Source of the DNA: JBDHWI01 sp964590135
GTDB taxonomy: Bacteria; Chloroflexota; Anaerolineae; J036; Brachytrichaceae
DNA: 64,000 nucleotides
Reading direction: 5' to 3'
NCBI GenBank assembly: GCA_964590135.1
Contig: CAZPVX010000002.1
Coordinates: 123,104-187,103, forward strand
In this document: positions 24,731-32,400 of the stretch, piece by piece
Layout: every line of letters starts with the position of its first letter
Numbering within the stretch: position 1 is the stretch's first letter
Position numbers and translations under genes: made by a program
The notes under the pieces: model-generated
What the model saw: the letters and a program-made list of their open reading frames with translations, nothing else
Told to the model about the DNA's origin: nothing
The model's database searches: none

Positions 24731-25630
24731 ATGGCCATGATTTGGAAGGGTGTGATGCCCGCAACAACAACCGCTTTTGATGAGAAATATGAGATCGACC
24801 ATGCGTTTGTGGCGCATCATGCGCAATGGCTGATCGACGCCGGCTGCACGGGCATCGTCGCGCCCGGCTCGCTGGGCGAGGGCAATACCATGTCCTTCAC
24901 CGAGCGGGTGGCGCTTTGGAAGACCTACGTGAAGGCTGTGGGCAATCGCGCGCCGGTGGTGGCAGCCATCGCCGCGCTCAGCACGCGCGAGGCAGTGGAC
25001 ATGGCGAAGGCAGCACAGGATGCCGGCTGCGAAGGTCTGATGGTGCTGCCGCCCTATGTCTACAAGGGCGATTGGCGAGAAAACAAGGCGCATGCAGCGG
25101 CCGTGCTTGATGCGACGCCGCTCACCTGTATGCTCTACAACAACCCGATCGCCTACGGCACCGACTATCTGCCGCAGCACATCGCTGAGCTCGCGCAGGA
25201 ACACGCCAACCTGGCGGCTGTGAAGGAGAGCAGCGCCGACGTGCGACGCATCGCCGCCATCCGCGAGTTGATCGGCAAGCGGCTGGCGCTGTTCATCGGC
25301 GTGGATGACGCCATCATGGAAGGCATCGCGATGGGAGCGGTGGGCTGGGTCGCCGGCCTGGTGAATGCACTGCCGCAGGAATCCGTCGATCTGTTCAACC
25401 ACGCCATGCACGGTGAGCGCGACAAGGCATTTGCGCTGTATCGCTGGTTCCTGCCGCTGCTGCGCCTGGACGTGGTGCCGAAGTTTGTGCAACTCATCAA
25501 ATTGTGCCAGCAGGAAGTGGGCATGGGCAACCCGCGCGTGCGCGCGCCCAGGCTCGAACTGACTGGCGGAGAGCTTGACGAGGCGCGCTCGATCATCCGC
25601 ACCGCGCTTGCGAACCGGCCGCAGTTGTGA
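24731..25630 (+). CDS. DapA (dihydrodipicolinate synthase) family lyase/deaminase
   Basis: This 299-aa class I aldolase-fold enzyme has the GSLGEGNTMS loop (GxxGE), Tyr in MLYNNPIAYG and Schiff-base Lys in AVKESSADVRR. The start ATG 24731 has AAGGAG about 10 nt upstream; a longer frame starts at 24713. After a 4-hydroxyproline epimerase the likely role is delta1-pyrroline-4-hydroxy-2-carboxylate deaminase of the D-hydroxyproline route. Given the galactonate dehydratase upstream, 2-keto-3-deoxy-galactonate aldolase is an alternative. It is separated from the epimerase by 116 bp. Confidence 0.85.
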   Translation: MAMIWKGVMPATTTAFDEKYEIDHAFVAHHAQWLIDAGCTGIVAPGSLGEGNTMSFTERVALWKTYVKAVGNRAPVVAAIAALSTREAVDMAKAAQDAGCEGLMVLPPYVYKGDWRENKAHAAAVLDATPLTCMLYNNPIAYGTDYLPQHIAELAQEHANLAAVKESSADVRRIAAIRELIGKRLALFIGVDDAIMEGIAMGAVGWVAGLVNALPQESVDLFNHAMHGERDKAFALYRWFLPLLRLDVVPKFVQLIKLCQQEVGMGNPRVRAPRLELTGGELDEARSIIRTALANRPQL

Positions 25631-25679
25631 CGGCGTGGCGGATGCGCCGCGCCTCATCAGCCGGCTTCAAACATCAAGA

Positions 25680-25711
25680 AAGTGCGTCGCACTGGAATGT
25701 GCGACGCACTT
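25680..25711. terminator. Bidirectional terminator between convergent catabolic genes
   Basis: A 13-bp perfect stem (AAGTGCGTCGCAC / GTGCGACGCACTT) with a 6-nt loop lies between the DapA-family gene (plus) and the enolase gene (minus). Confidence 0.75.
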
Positions 25712-25726
25712 CATTTCTATCAGGAC

Positions 25727-26917
25727 TTATTCAAACCATGTCGTGCCGGGAAATTGATACTGCCGCGCCACGTCTTCATCGAGTTCGACACCGATGCCCG
25801 GGCGATCTGTCAACTCAATGTAACCGCCTTTGATGATGTCCTCTTTTTCCTTGATGATGGTCGACCAGTAGGGTCGCTCGTTCCAGTGCCACTCCAGCAC
25901 CAGGAAGTTCGGCACGCTGGCGCACACATGTGCGCTGGCCATGGTGCCGATCGGCGACGACACATTGTGCGGCGCAAAGGGGATGTAATACAGCTCGGCC
26001 AGGTTGGCGATCTTGCGGCCATCGCTCAGGCCGCCGCACTTGGGCAGGTCGGGCATGATGATGTCGACAGCCTGCTTCTCCAACAATTCGCGGAAGCCAA
26101 AACGCAGGTAAAGATTTTCGCCGGCGCAGATCGGCGTGGTGCTATGCGCCTTTACCTCGCGCATCGCGTCGATGTTCTCCGGCGGCACTGGCTCTTCCAG
26201 CCACAACAGGTGATATTTCTCAAGGTCGCGCACCAGCCGAATGGCGCTTGGCACGTCGAGGCGGGTGTGCACATCGGCTGCAACTGCCACGTCCTTGCCG
26301 GCGGCGCGCGTCACCATGTCCACCACCTGCAACATGCGTTCGTGCTCGCGTTCCATTGCGGTGTGATTGAAGCGATCCTTGCTGAACGTGCCTTCCTTGA
26401 GCGTCAACACCTGCGTGTCGGCATCGACCGGGATGCGGCCGGCGGAATACGCGCCGATGTCGAGATCGACCTTGAGCGCGGTGAAGCCCTTCTCCAGCAC
26501 ATCATGCACCACCGCTTCGATCTCACTGAATTCCATGCCCGGGTCAACCTGGCAATCGCAATACATCCAGATCTTGTTGCGAAACTTGCCGCCCAGCAAT
26601 TCGTAGATCGGCGTCTTGAGCGCCTTGCCCTTCAGGTCCCACAGCGCAAGCTCGATGCCGGTGAGCGCGGTGATGAGCGCGCCGCCGGTGCCGCCGTCAA
26701 AGACATGTCCGCGCCGCATCTCTTCGAACAGCGCGTCGATGGCAAATGGGTCGCGCCCGATGAATTTTTGCTCAAGGTATTGGATGATGGCGATGGCTTG
26801 CTTTCCGCCGTGCACGCACTCGCCGATGCCGGTGATGCCGGCGTCGGTGGCGACCTTCACCCACAGGTGCATGCCGTGGCCCACCGTTGCCGCTGTTTTG
26901 ATGGAAGTGATTTTCAT
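25727..26917 (-). CDS. Mandelate racemase/muconate lactonizing enzyme family protein
   Basis: This 396-aa enolase-superfamily dehydratase or epimerase has a capping domain at its start (KITSIKTAATVGHGMHLWV), a KxD-type motif in TALKVDLD (about residue 152), metal ligands around VAADVHTR, WLEEPVPPE and CAGENLY, and a late PHNVSSPIG. It is a paralogue, not a copy, of the enolase at 20409; the substrate is probably another sugar acid. It is transcribed toward the plus-strand catabolic cluster and shares its terminator. Confidence 0.85.
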   Translation of the reverse strand: MKITSIKTAATVGHGMHLWVKVATDAGITGIGECVHGGKQAIAIIQYLEQKFIGRDPFAIDALFEEMRRGHVFDGGTGGALITALTGIELALWDLKGKALKTPIYELLGGKFRNKIWMYCDCQVDPGMEFSEIEAVVHDVLEKGFTALKVDLDIGAYSAGRIPVDADTQVLTLKEGTFSKDRFNHTAMEREHERMLQVVDMVTRAAGKDVAVAADVHTRLDVPSAIRLVRDLEKYHLLWLEEPVPPENIDAMREVKAHSTTPICAGENLYLRFGFRELLEKQAVDIIMPDLPKCGGLSDGRKIANLAELYYIPFAPHNVSSPIGTMASAHVCASVPNFLVLEWHWNERPYWSTIIKEKEDIIKGGYIELTDRPGIGVELDEDVARQYQFPGTTWFE

Positions 26918-27039
26918 GGTTGAAAGGTTTTCAGGCTGTCGGATTTTTTTAAGGCTGCAAGGTCAAGTTTGCACGCGAGGCGACGACATGACAACTGGGC
27001 AGCTTCGGGGCCGGCAGCCAGCAGTTGATGCGGAACATT

Positions 27040-27690
27040 TCAGGACCGCGCATACACGCGCACCTGCCAGATGCCGGCGTTTTGCGCATGCCTCAGCGCA
27101 AGGCCATGCGCGCCGGCGACTGCATCCACATCCTGCTGCGCATGCAGCGTTTGAATCAGCGGATACTTGCTGAAACGCATGAAGAAGTTGAATGTGGCGA
27201 TGCCGGCGTGCGCCCACCATACCTCTCGCGGCCACACCAGCCCCAACACTTTGCGCGTCTTCTGCGCTGCCGCGCCCACGAGCGAGCGCATGTCAGGGTA
27301 GCAGCAGATCACGCGGTCGAGCGTGACGATGTCGGCCTCGGCCACAGCGTCAGCCACCTGTGTGAAATCAGCGTGAAGATAGGCGGTGCGATCTGCATAA
27401 CCCTGACGCGCAGCCTCGCGCTTTGCAACAGCCAGATACGCCTGCGAGCCATCAACGTCGAATGTGCTCTGCGCACCGGCCTTAAGCAACTCCAACTGCA
27501 CGGCCCCCACCCCGCCGCCGATGTCCAGCACAGTTGCGTCTCGGGCATCGATCAGTGTTTGCACCGCGCGCAGCAAAGCCAGAGTCGATGTAGACGGGCC
27601 GCGCCTGAGGTAGCCCCGCAGGTCGCTTTCGACGTAATGCGGGCTGAAGGCGTTTTCAAACGCGCAGCAGCAAGTGTTTGTGCAAGTCAT
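27040..27690 (-). CDS. SAM-dependent methyltransferase with N-terminal Cys cluster
   Basis: This 216-aa protein has SAM motif I as TVLDIGGGVGAVQLELL (about residue 53). The very N-terminus, MTCTNTCCCAFE, contains five cysteines in the first ten residues, and is followed by DLRGYLRRGPS. A similar Cys-rich start occurs in a group of methyltransferases related to BchM/protoporphyrin O-methyltransferases, but the acceptor here is unknown. ATG 27690 fits the family start. It lies 30 bp upstream of the thioesterase's end, on the same strand. Confidence 0.78.
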   Translation of the reverse strand: MTCTNTCCCAFENAFSPHYVESDLRGYLRRGPSTSTLALLRAVQTLIDARDATVLDIGGGVGAVQLELLKAGAQSTFDVDGSQAYLAVAKREAARQGYADRTAYLHADFTQVADAVAEADIVTLDRVICCYPDMRSLVGAAAQKTRKVLGLVWPREVWWAHAGIATFNFFMRFSKYPLIQTLHAQQDVDAVAGAHGLALRHAQNAGIWQVRVYARS

Positions 27691-27720
27691 TTCAAGTGAA
27701 TGGCCGAACGATCCGGAAAA

Positions 27721-28596
27721 TCAGATCGCGATATTCGGCGCGAAGTCGTCGAGCATCGCCTGCGGAATGCGCATGGGTTGGCCGGTCTGCGTATTGGCGC
27801 ACACCACGAGGATGTTGATGCGGCAAAGCAGGGTGTTGTCCCTCACGCGATGTATGGCGAAGTGCCGCATGGCAGTGGCGCGCTTAATATCTGAGAGCCA
27901 CGCGACGATTTCCACCTCGTCCTCAGGCAGCGCCGGCTGCAGATATTCCAGCCACATGCGGCGATAGAAAACACCGATGTTGTGCTGCGCCAGGCGCGCC
28001 GCCGGCCATTGGTAATGCGCCATGCAGTTCATGCCGCAGTCCTCGCCCCATTCCGCGTAGATGGCGTTGTTGACGTGGCCGGCGGCATCCAGCTCGCGCC
28101 ACTGCACCGGCTTGATCGCGTGGAATGCGCCGGCGGGTGGCGTCGGCTGCGATGGATACCTCTCGCGCCGCAGGAGCTCGATGGGCGCTCCTTCCGGAAA
28201 GAACGCTGCTGCAAGCACCGCTGGGATTGCAGTCGGCTTGCCCGTGTTTGTATCGATAAACGCCCAATCGGTCGCAGCCTTCGCCACAAGTTCGCCACTC
28301 TGCTGCGAGCGCAACTCATACATGCGCCGCGAAGTAACCCGCCGAAAATCTACCACCCACGTCTTCACCTCCACCGCGTCACCATACTTCAGCGGCCTCA
28401 GGTATTCGACATCGGTCGCGTGAACGTGCCACACGCGCTGCATCTCCGCATAGCGATCCACGTCGAAGCCGGCTGCTGCCGACGCTTCAAATGCCGCCTC
28501 CTGGATATAGCGCAAGTAGTTCGTGTTATTGACGTGGCCGTGCAGGTCGCATTCGTAATAGCGCACCTTGAAAGTGCTGGTGTTCGTCAATGGCAT
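27721..28596 (-). CDS. Double-hotdog acyl-ACP thioesterase-like protein
   Basis: This 291-aa protein consists of two hotdog (4HBT) domains. Each shows the thioesterase pattern with Asp/Glu-x-x-x-GHVNNxxY: CDLHGHVNNTNYLRYIQEA near residue 16 and LDAAGHVNNAIYAEWGED near residue 170. This duplication is typical of FatA-like acyl-ACP or acyl-CoA thioesterases. ATG 28596 follows a TAGGAT box by 6 nt. Co-transcription with the downstream methyltransferase is likely. Confidence 0.85.
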   Translation of the reverse strand: MPLTNTSTFKVRYYECDLHGHVNNTNYLRYIQEAAFEASAAAGFDVDRYAEMQRVWHVHATDVEYLRPLKYGDAVEVKTWVVDFRRVTSRRMYELRSQQSGELVAKAATDWAFIDTNTGKPTAIPAVLAAAFFPEGAPIELLRRERYPSQPTPPAGAFHAIKPVQWRELDAAGHVNNAIYAEWGEDCGMNCMAHYQWPAARLAQHNIGVFYRRMWLEYLQPALPEDEVEIVAWLSDIKRATAMRHFAIHRVRDNTLLCRINILVVCANTQTGQPMRIPQAMLDDFAPNIAI

Positions 28597-28602
28597 GCTG
28601 TA

Positions 28603-28608
28603 ATCCTA
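28603..28608 (-). promoter_or_regulatory. -10 box TAGGAT before thioesterase gene
   Basis: On the minus strand TAGGAT ends 6 nt before ATG 28596, leaderless-type spacing. Confidence 0.5.
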
Positions 28609-28648
28609 GCAGAGGCAAGCACCCGGGCATGCTGTTCGTCATATCCGC

Positions 28649-28654
28649 TACACT
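28649..28654 (+). promoter_or_regulatory. -10 box TACACT before HAD gene
   Basis: TACACT ends 7 nt before ATG 28662. Together with the TAGGAT box at 28603 it forms a compact divergent leaderless promoter pair. Confidence 0.5.
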
Positions 28655-28661
28655 TGCCGGC

Positions 28662-29324
28662 ATGTCAATGGCAGAAACGCGCGCCGTGCTGTGGGACATG
28701 GACGGCGTGCTGGTCGATTCCATCGATTACCACTATGAGGCATGGCGGCTGGCAATGCAACGCGAGGGCCGGCAACTCACCCATGCCGACTTCAAGCGCA
28801 CCTTCGGGCAGCGCAACGACACGGTGCTGCGCGACATGCTCGATCCGCACATCAGTGCTGACGACATCGCGCGCATCGCCGATTTCAAAGAAGCGACCTA
28901 TCGCGCCCTGGTGCGCGAGCGCGGCATCGTTCCTTTGCCTGGGGTGCTGCGCTGGCTGGGTGTGCTGCGCGAAGCCGGCTGGAAGCAAGCGGTCGCCTCT
29001 GCCGCACCACGCGCCAACGTTGAAGCCATCCTCGATGCGATGAGCATTCATGGCTTCTTCGACGCGCTGGCATCGGCAGAGGATGTGACGCGCGGCAAGC
29101 CTGATCCGCAGGTGTATCTTGTCGCAGCCGCGCGGGTGGGTGCCGCGCCGGCGCGCTCGATTGTGGTTGAGGACGCGCCGGCCGGCGTCGAGGGGGCAAA
29201 GCGCGCCGGCATGAAGCGCATCGGCGTGCGCTCGACGCATGGCGAACTTGAAGCCGACATCGTCGTCGATTCGCTCGATCATCTGCCGCCCAACAGCTTT
29301 GAGCAGTTAATCAAGGCAGAATGA
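28662..29324 (+). CDS. HAD family hydrolase (beta-phosphoglucomutase-like)
   Basis: This 220-aa protein has HAD motif I LWDMDGVLVDS (nucleophile and acid Asp), motif II region AVASAAPR, motif III Lys in TRGKPDPQVYL and motif IV IVVEDAPAGVEGAKRAGM. A C1-type helical cap (SIDYHYEAW and FGQRNDTVL) matches the phosphoglycolate phosphatase / beta-phosphoglucomutase subfamily. Start ATG 28662 or 28668. The exact phosphoester is unknown. Confidence 0.9.
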   Translation: MSMAETRAVLWDMDGVLVDSIDYHYEAWRLAMQREGRQLTHADFKRTFGQRNDTVLRDMLDPHISADDIARIADFKEATYRALVRERGIVPLPGVLRWLGVLREAGWKQAVASAAPRANVEAILDAMSIHGFFDALASAEDVTRGKPDPQVYLVAAARVGAAPARSIVVEDAPAGVEGAKRAGMKRIGVRSTHGELEADIVVDSLDHLPPNSFEQLIKAE

Positions 29325-29371
29325 ACGGGGTCATGCCTCATTGTGTTCATTCCGCCTGAAAAGGAGTTGAA

Positions 29372-30208
29372 ATGCTGACACGTGAAGAGAAGGATTTCTA
29401 CGACAAGAACGGATACATGATCGCGCGCGGGATGTTCAGCGCCGATGAAGTGGCGTTCTACAAGCAACACTTCATGCAGATGCGTGAAGCCGGCGAGCAC
29501 CCAGGCGACTTTGGCGGCATCGACATGACCAGCAATGATCCGCTCAAGCGCTACCCGCGCATGATCCACATGCACCGCTGGGACGATGTTAGCTTGAAGT
29601 GGCTGGTCGACCCGCGCATCAACGCCTACCTCACCGCGCTGGGCGGCAAAGAGCCATACGCCGTGCAGACCATGTTGTATTTCAAGCCACCGGGCGCGCG
29701 CGGCCAGGCCCTGCACCAGGATCAATACTACCTGCGCGTGCAACCCGGCACCTGCATGGCTGCCTGGCTGGCGCTGGACGACTGCGATGTGGAGAACGGT
29801 TGCCTTGAACTGGTGCCGGGCAGCCAGGAATGGCCGGTGCTTTGCACGACGAAGGCCGACACCACGCAGAGCTTCACCGATGTGACTGTGCCATTGCCTG
29901 AAGGCACGCCCATCGTACCGGCGATCATGAAGGCCGGCGATGTGCTGTTTTTCAATGGCCAGATCGTGCATGGTAGCAAGCCCAATACCACTGCCGACCG
30001 CTTCCGTCGCGCGCTGATCGGCCATTACGTCGAGGGCAAGGGCGAGGCAGTCTACAAGTGGTATCACCCGGTGCTGAAGATGGATGGCACCCCGCTCGAT
30101 TTCGGGGAAAGCCCCGACGGCAGCCAGTGCGGCGTGTGGGTGGACCACGATGGCAAACCCGAACTGGAGTTGGCGGCAATCCAGAAAGGCGCGAGCAAGT
30201 CAGAATGA
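29372..30208 (+). CDS. Phytanoyl-CoA dioxygenase family protein
   Basis: This 278-aa Fe(II)/2-oxoglutarate-dependent oxygenase has the iron-binding HxD in LHQDQYYLRV (about residue 115), a distal His in VHGSKPNTT (about residue 201) and 2-oxoglutarate-binding Arg in ADRFRRALIGHYVEG. AAGGAG 7 nt before ATG 29372 supports the start. It lies 47 bp after the HAD gene and may be co-transcribed. The family hydroxylates lipids and varied small molecules; the substrate is unknown. Confidence 0.9.
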   Translation: MLTREEKDFYDKNGYMIARGMFSADEVAFYKQHFMQMREAGEHPGDFGGIDMTSNDPLKRYPRMIHMHRWDDVSLKWLVDPRINAYLTALGGKEPYAVQTMLYFKPPGARGQALHQDQYYLRVQPGTCMAAWLALDDCDVENGCLELVPGSQEWPVLCTTKADTTQSFTDVTVPLPEGTPIVPAIMKAGDVLFFNGQIVHGSKPNTTADRFRRALIGHYVEGKGEAVYKWYHPVLKMDGTPLDFGESPDGSQCGVWVDHDGKPELELAAIQKGASKSE

Positions 30209-30228
30209 TTCGCGAAGCACTGTCAAAC

Positions 30229-30267
30229 AAAAAGAGGCGCGCCCATCAAAAGGCGCGCCTCTTTTTT
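30229..30267 (+). terminator. Rho-independent terminator after PhyH gene
   Basis: AAAAAGAGGCGCGCC and GGCGCGCCTCTTTTTT form a GC-rich stem followed by six T, 20 bp after the dioxygenase stop. Confidence 0.9.
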
Positions 30268-30300
30268 GCATTTCGCATTCACAGTTTCCACGCCGGCAGG

Positions 30301-30306
30301 TATGAT
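30301..30306 (+). promoter_or_regulatory. -10 box TATGAT before PLD gene
   Basis: TATGAT ends 7 nt before ATG 30314 and lies just past the upstream terminator. It overlaps an in-frame ATG at 30302, favouring the later start. Confidence 0.55.
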
Positions 30307-30313
30307 CGCACAA

Positions 30314-31330
30314 ATGTTCAACATCAAGACGCGCGCGATCATCGCCGCCGCAGCGATGCTGGCGCTGACCGGCTGCATTCTTCCTGCGCCACCCGTCAGC
30401 CGGCCGACAACGACCGGCGCCGGCCTGAATGGCGCGCAAAACGTCCAGCTCATCGTGCTGCCCGACGACGGAGAGGCGGTCATCGCCGATCGCATTGCAC
30501 AGGCACGCTCGCGCGTGCTGATGAAGATCTACCTGCTCACCGACTCACGCATGATCGACGCGCTGAAACAGGCAAAGGCCAACGGCGCAACAGTAAGCGT
30601 GATGATCGAAGAGAACCCCTTTGGCGGCAGCACTGCCGCGCGCACCGCGTTCAGCAGTTTGAAGAAAGCCGGCATCGACGTGAAATATGCATCGCCGGCC
30701 TTCCGCTATACGCATGAGAAGAGCTACGTCATCGATGACGAGGCGATCATCATGACTGCCAACGCTACGCGCACCTCTGTCACGCGCAATCGCGAGTTCG
30801 GCGTCGTGATTGAAGCAAGTGGCGAGGTGGCCGAGGTGGCAAAGGCATTCGACAATGACTGGAATCGCGCCATCTTTCGCCCATCAAGCGATGCGCTGGC
30901 ATGGAGTCCGATCAACGCGCGCGAGCGCATCACTGCGCTCATCCGCTCGGCGGCCACGACACTGGATGTGTATGCCGCTGCCACAAAGGACAACGGCATC
31001 CTTGAAGAATTGGCTAATGCTGCAAAGCGCGGCGTAAAGGTGCGCGTGCTGATCTCGCCGCCGCGCGGCGAAGAGGTGCAAAACGAAAGCGCTGAGGACC
31101 TCGACTATCTGGAGAAAAATGGCGTTGATGTGCGACTGCTGAAATCACCGTATGTCCACGCAAAAGTATTTGTAGCCGATGGCGCGCTGGCCTTCGTCGG
31201 TTCGGTGAACATCACCACCACATCGCTCGATCTGAACCGCGAACTGGGCGTCCTGGTCGGTGATGCGGCTGCATTGCGCCGGCTTGAGCGCACCTTTCAA
31301 AGCGATTGGAATCGCGCGGCCGAGCGGTGA
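30314..31330 (+). CDS. Phospholipase D-like lipoprotein
   Basis: This 338-aa protein starts with a lipoprotein signal (AIIAAAAMLALTGC, lipobox LTGC) and has two PLD phosphodiesterase domains with HKD motifs: HEKSYVIDDEAIIMTANAT near residue 136 and HAKVFVADGALAFVGSVNIT near residue 280. The two-domain layout matches the PLD superfamily (cardiolipin synthases, nucleases, phospholipases). An extracytoplasmic lipid-anchored phosphodiesterase is inferred. Start ATG 30314 fits the TATGAT box. Confidence 0.88.
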   Translation: MFNIKTRAIIAAAAMLALTGCILPAPPVSRPTTTGAGLNGAQNVQLIVLPDDGEAVIADRIAQARSRVLMKIYLLTDSRMIDALKQAKANGATVSVMIEENPFGGSTAARTAFSSLKKAGIDVKYASPAFRYTHEKSYVIDDEAIIMTANATRTSVTRNREFGVVIEASGEVAEVAKAFDNDWNRAIFRPSSDALAWSPINARERITALIRSAATTLDVYAAATKDNGILEELANAAKRGVKVRVLISPPRGEEVQNESAEDLDYLEKNGVDVRLLKSPYVHAKVFVADGALAFVGSVNITTTSLDLNRELGVLVGDAAALRRLERTFQSDWNRAAER

Positions 31331-31344
31331 TTCGGCAGACGACC

Positions 31345-32400
31345 CTAGCCCGCGAGCAGCAGATCCAATTCATGCGCAATCTCCTGTGGTGAACCACCAC
31401 GCCCATTCACTGCGTCCATCACCATGCGTGTGAGAGCGTCGTTCACTGGCGTCGGCACATCCAGGCGCCGGCCCTGTGCGCTCACCGCGCCATTCAGCCA
31501 CTGCACCTCGCTGCGGCCGGTTTTGTGGATGGCGTCATAGTAAAACGACGGCCATTTGTCGCCCCGCGCATTGGCAAAGAATCGTCGCAACACCCAGCGC
31601 AGAGGCGCATCAGGCAGCAGATGAATGGCGCGCGCAAACCAGCTCGCCGGCGCGCCAGGAAGATTAACGGCGCAAATGCCGGCGGCATGCATCACTGCCA
31701 CGGCTTCGCGCAACTGACGCATCTCGACGCGCGCAGCGAAGTCATCAGCCAGCAGGTCGACGACGCGCCGGCGAAACAGCGCGCTCGTGGCGTTGCCGAC
31801 GAGGTTAAGCAGTAATTTTGACCACTTCATCGCAGCCGGAGCTTCATGCAGCATGGCGTGAAGCAGCGGCGCGGCGGTGAAGGCACAGAAGATCTCCCTT
31901 GCCTCTGACCTCGCTCCAGAAACTGCATCCCAGGACGCCAGCCCCACCCCGCCCTTTGCACGTTCCAGCTTCACCGTCGTCGCGTCCACAAGCGACACAG
32001 CGCTGATGAGCGTGCCGGCGATCACGCGCTCATTTCCGACGAAGCGCGCCGCCGTCTCTTCAGCGCCAATCCCATTCTGGAAACAGATGACGCGCGTGTG
32101 CGGCGCAAGCGCACCGGCGCTTTCGATCTCACGCATCGCATCCTCGACTGCATATGCCTTCACACACAGCGCGATGGCGTCCGGGCGCGCATCCTGCGCA
32201 GCAGCTGCCACCGTGCCATACGCTTGCACCGGCTGAGCGTGCCACGCATCGCCAGCCGGCATTTGCACGCGCAGACCATCCCGCAAGGCAGCCAACGCAA
32301 AATGCTTGCGCCCAACGAATCCCACGTCCACGCCGGCGCGCTGCAAATTCACACCGATCCATTGGCCAATCGCGCCGGCCCCAACAACGAGCAACTTCAT
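31345..32400 (-). CDS. panE: 2-dehydropantoate 2-reductase (ketopantoate reductase)
   Basis: This 351-aa protein has the N-terminal NADP-binding VVGAGAIGQWIGVNLQRAG and VGR segment, the CVKAYAVEDA and ICFQNGIGAEE segments, and C-terminal catalytic Lys in MKWSKLLLNLVGN. It reduces ketopantoate to pantoate for coenzyme A synthesis; PanE-like paralogues can use other 2-oxo acids. The C-terminal domain is longer than in E. coli PanE. It overlaps the upstream glycosyltransferase stop by 4 nt (ATGA). Confidence 0.85.
   Translation of the reverse strand: MKLLVVGAGAIGQWIGVNLQRAGVDVGFVGRKHFALAALRDGLRVQMPAGDAWHAQPVQAYGTVAAAAQDARPDAIALCVKAYAVEDAMREIESAGALAPHTRVICFQNGIGAEETAARFVGNERVIAGTLISAVSLVDATTVKLERAKGGVGLASWDAVSGARSEAREIFCAFTAAPLLHAMLHEAPAAMKWSKLLLNLVGNATSALFRRRVVDLLADDFAARVEMRQLREAVAVMHAAGICAVNLPGAPASWFARAIHLLPDAPLRWVLRRFFANARGDKWPSFYYDAIHKTGRSEVQWLNGAVSAQGRRLDVPTPVNDALTRMVMDAVNGRGGSPQEIAHELDLLLAG

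Noticed and set aside
25682..26923. Plus-strand frame of about 410 codons opposite the second enolase
   Set aside because: It mirrors the enolase codon pattern and begins inside the terminator hairpin; no start signal or domain.
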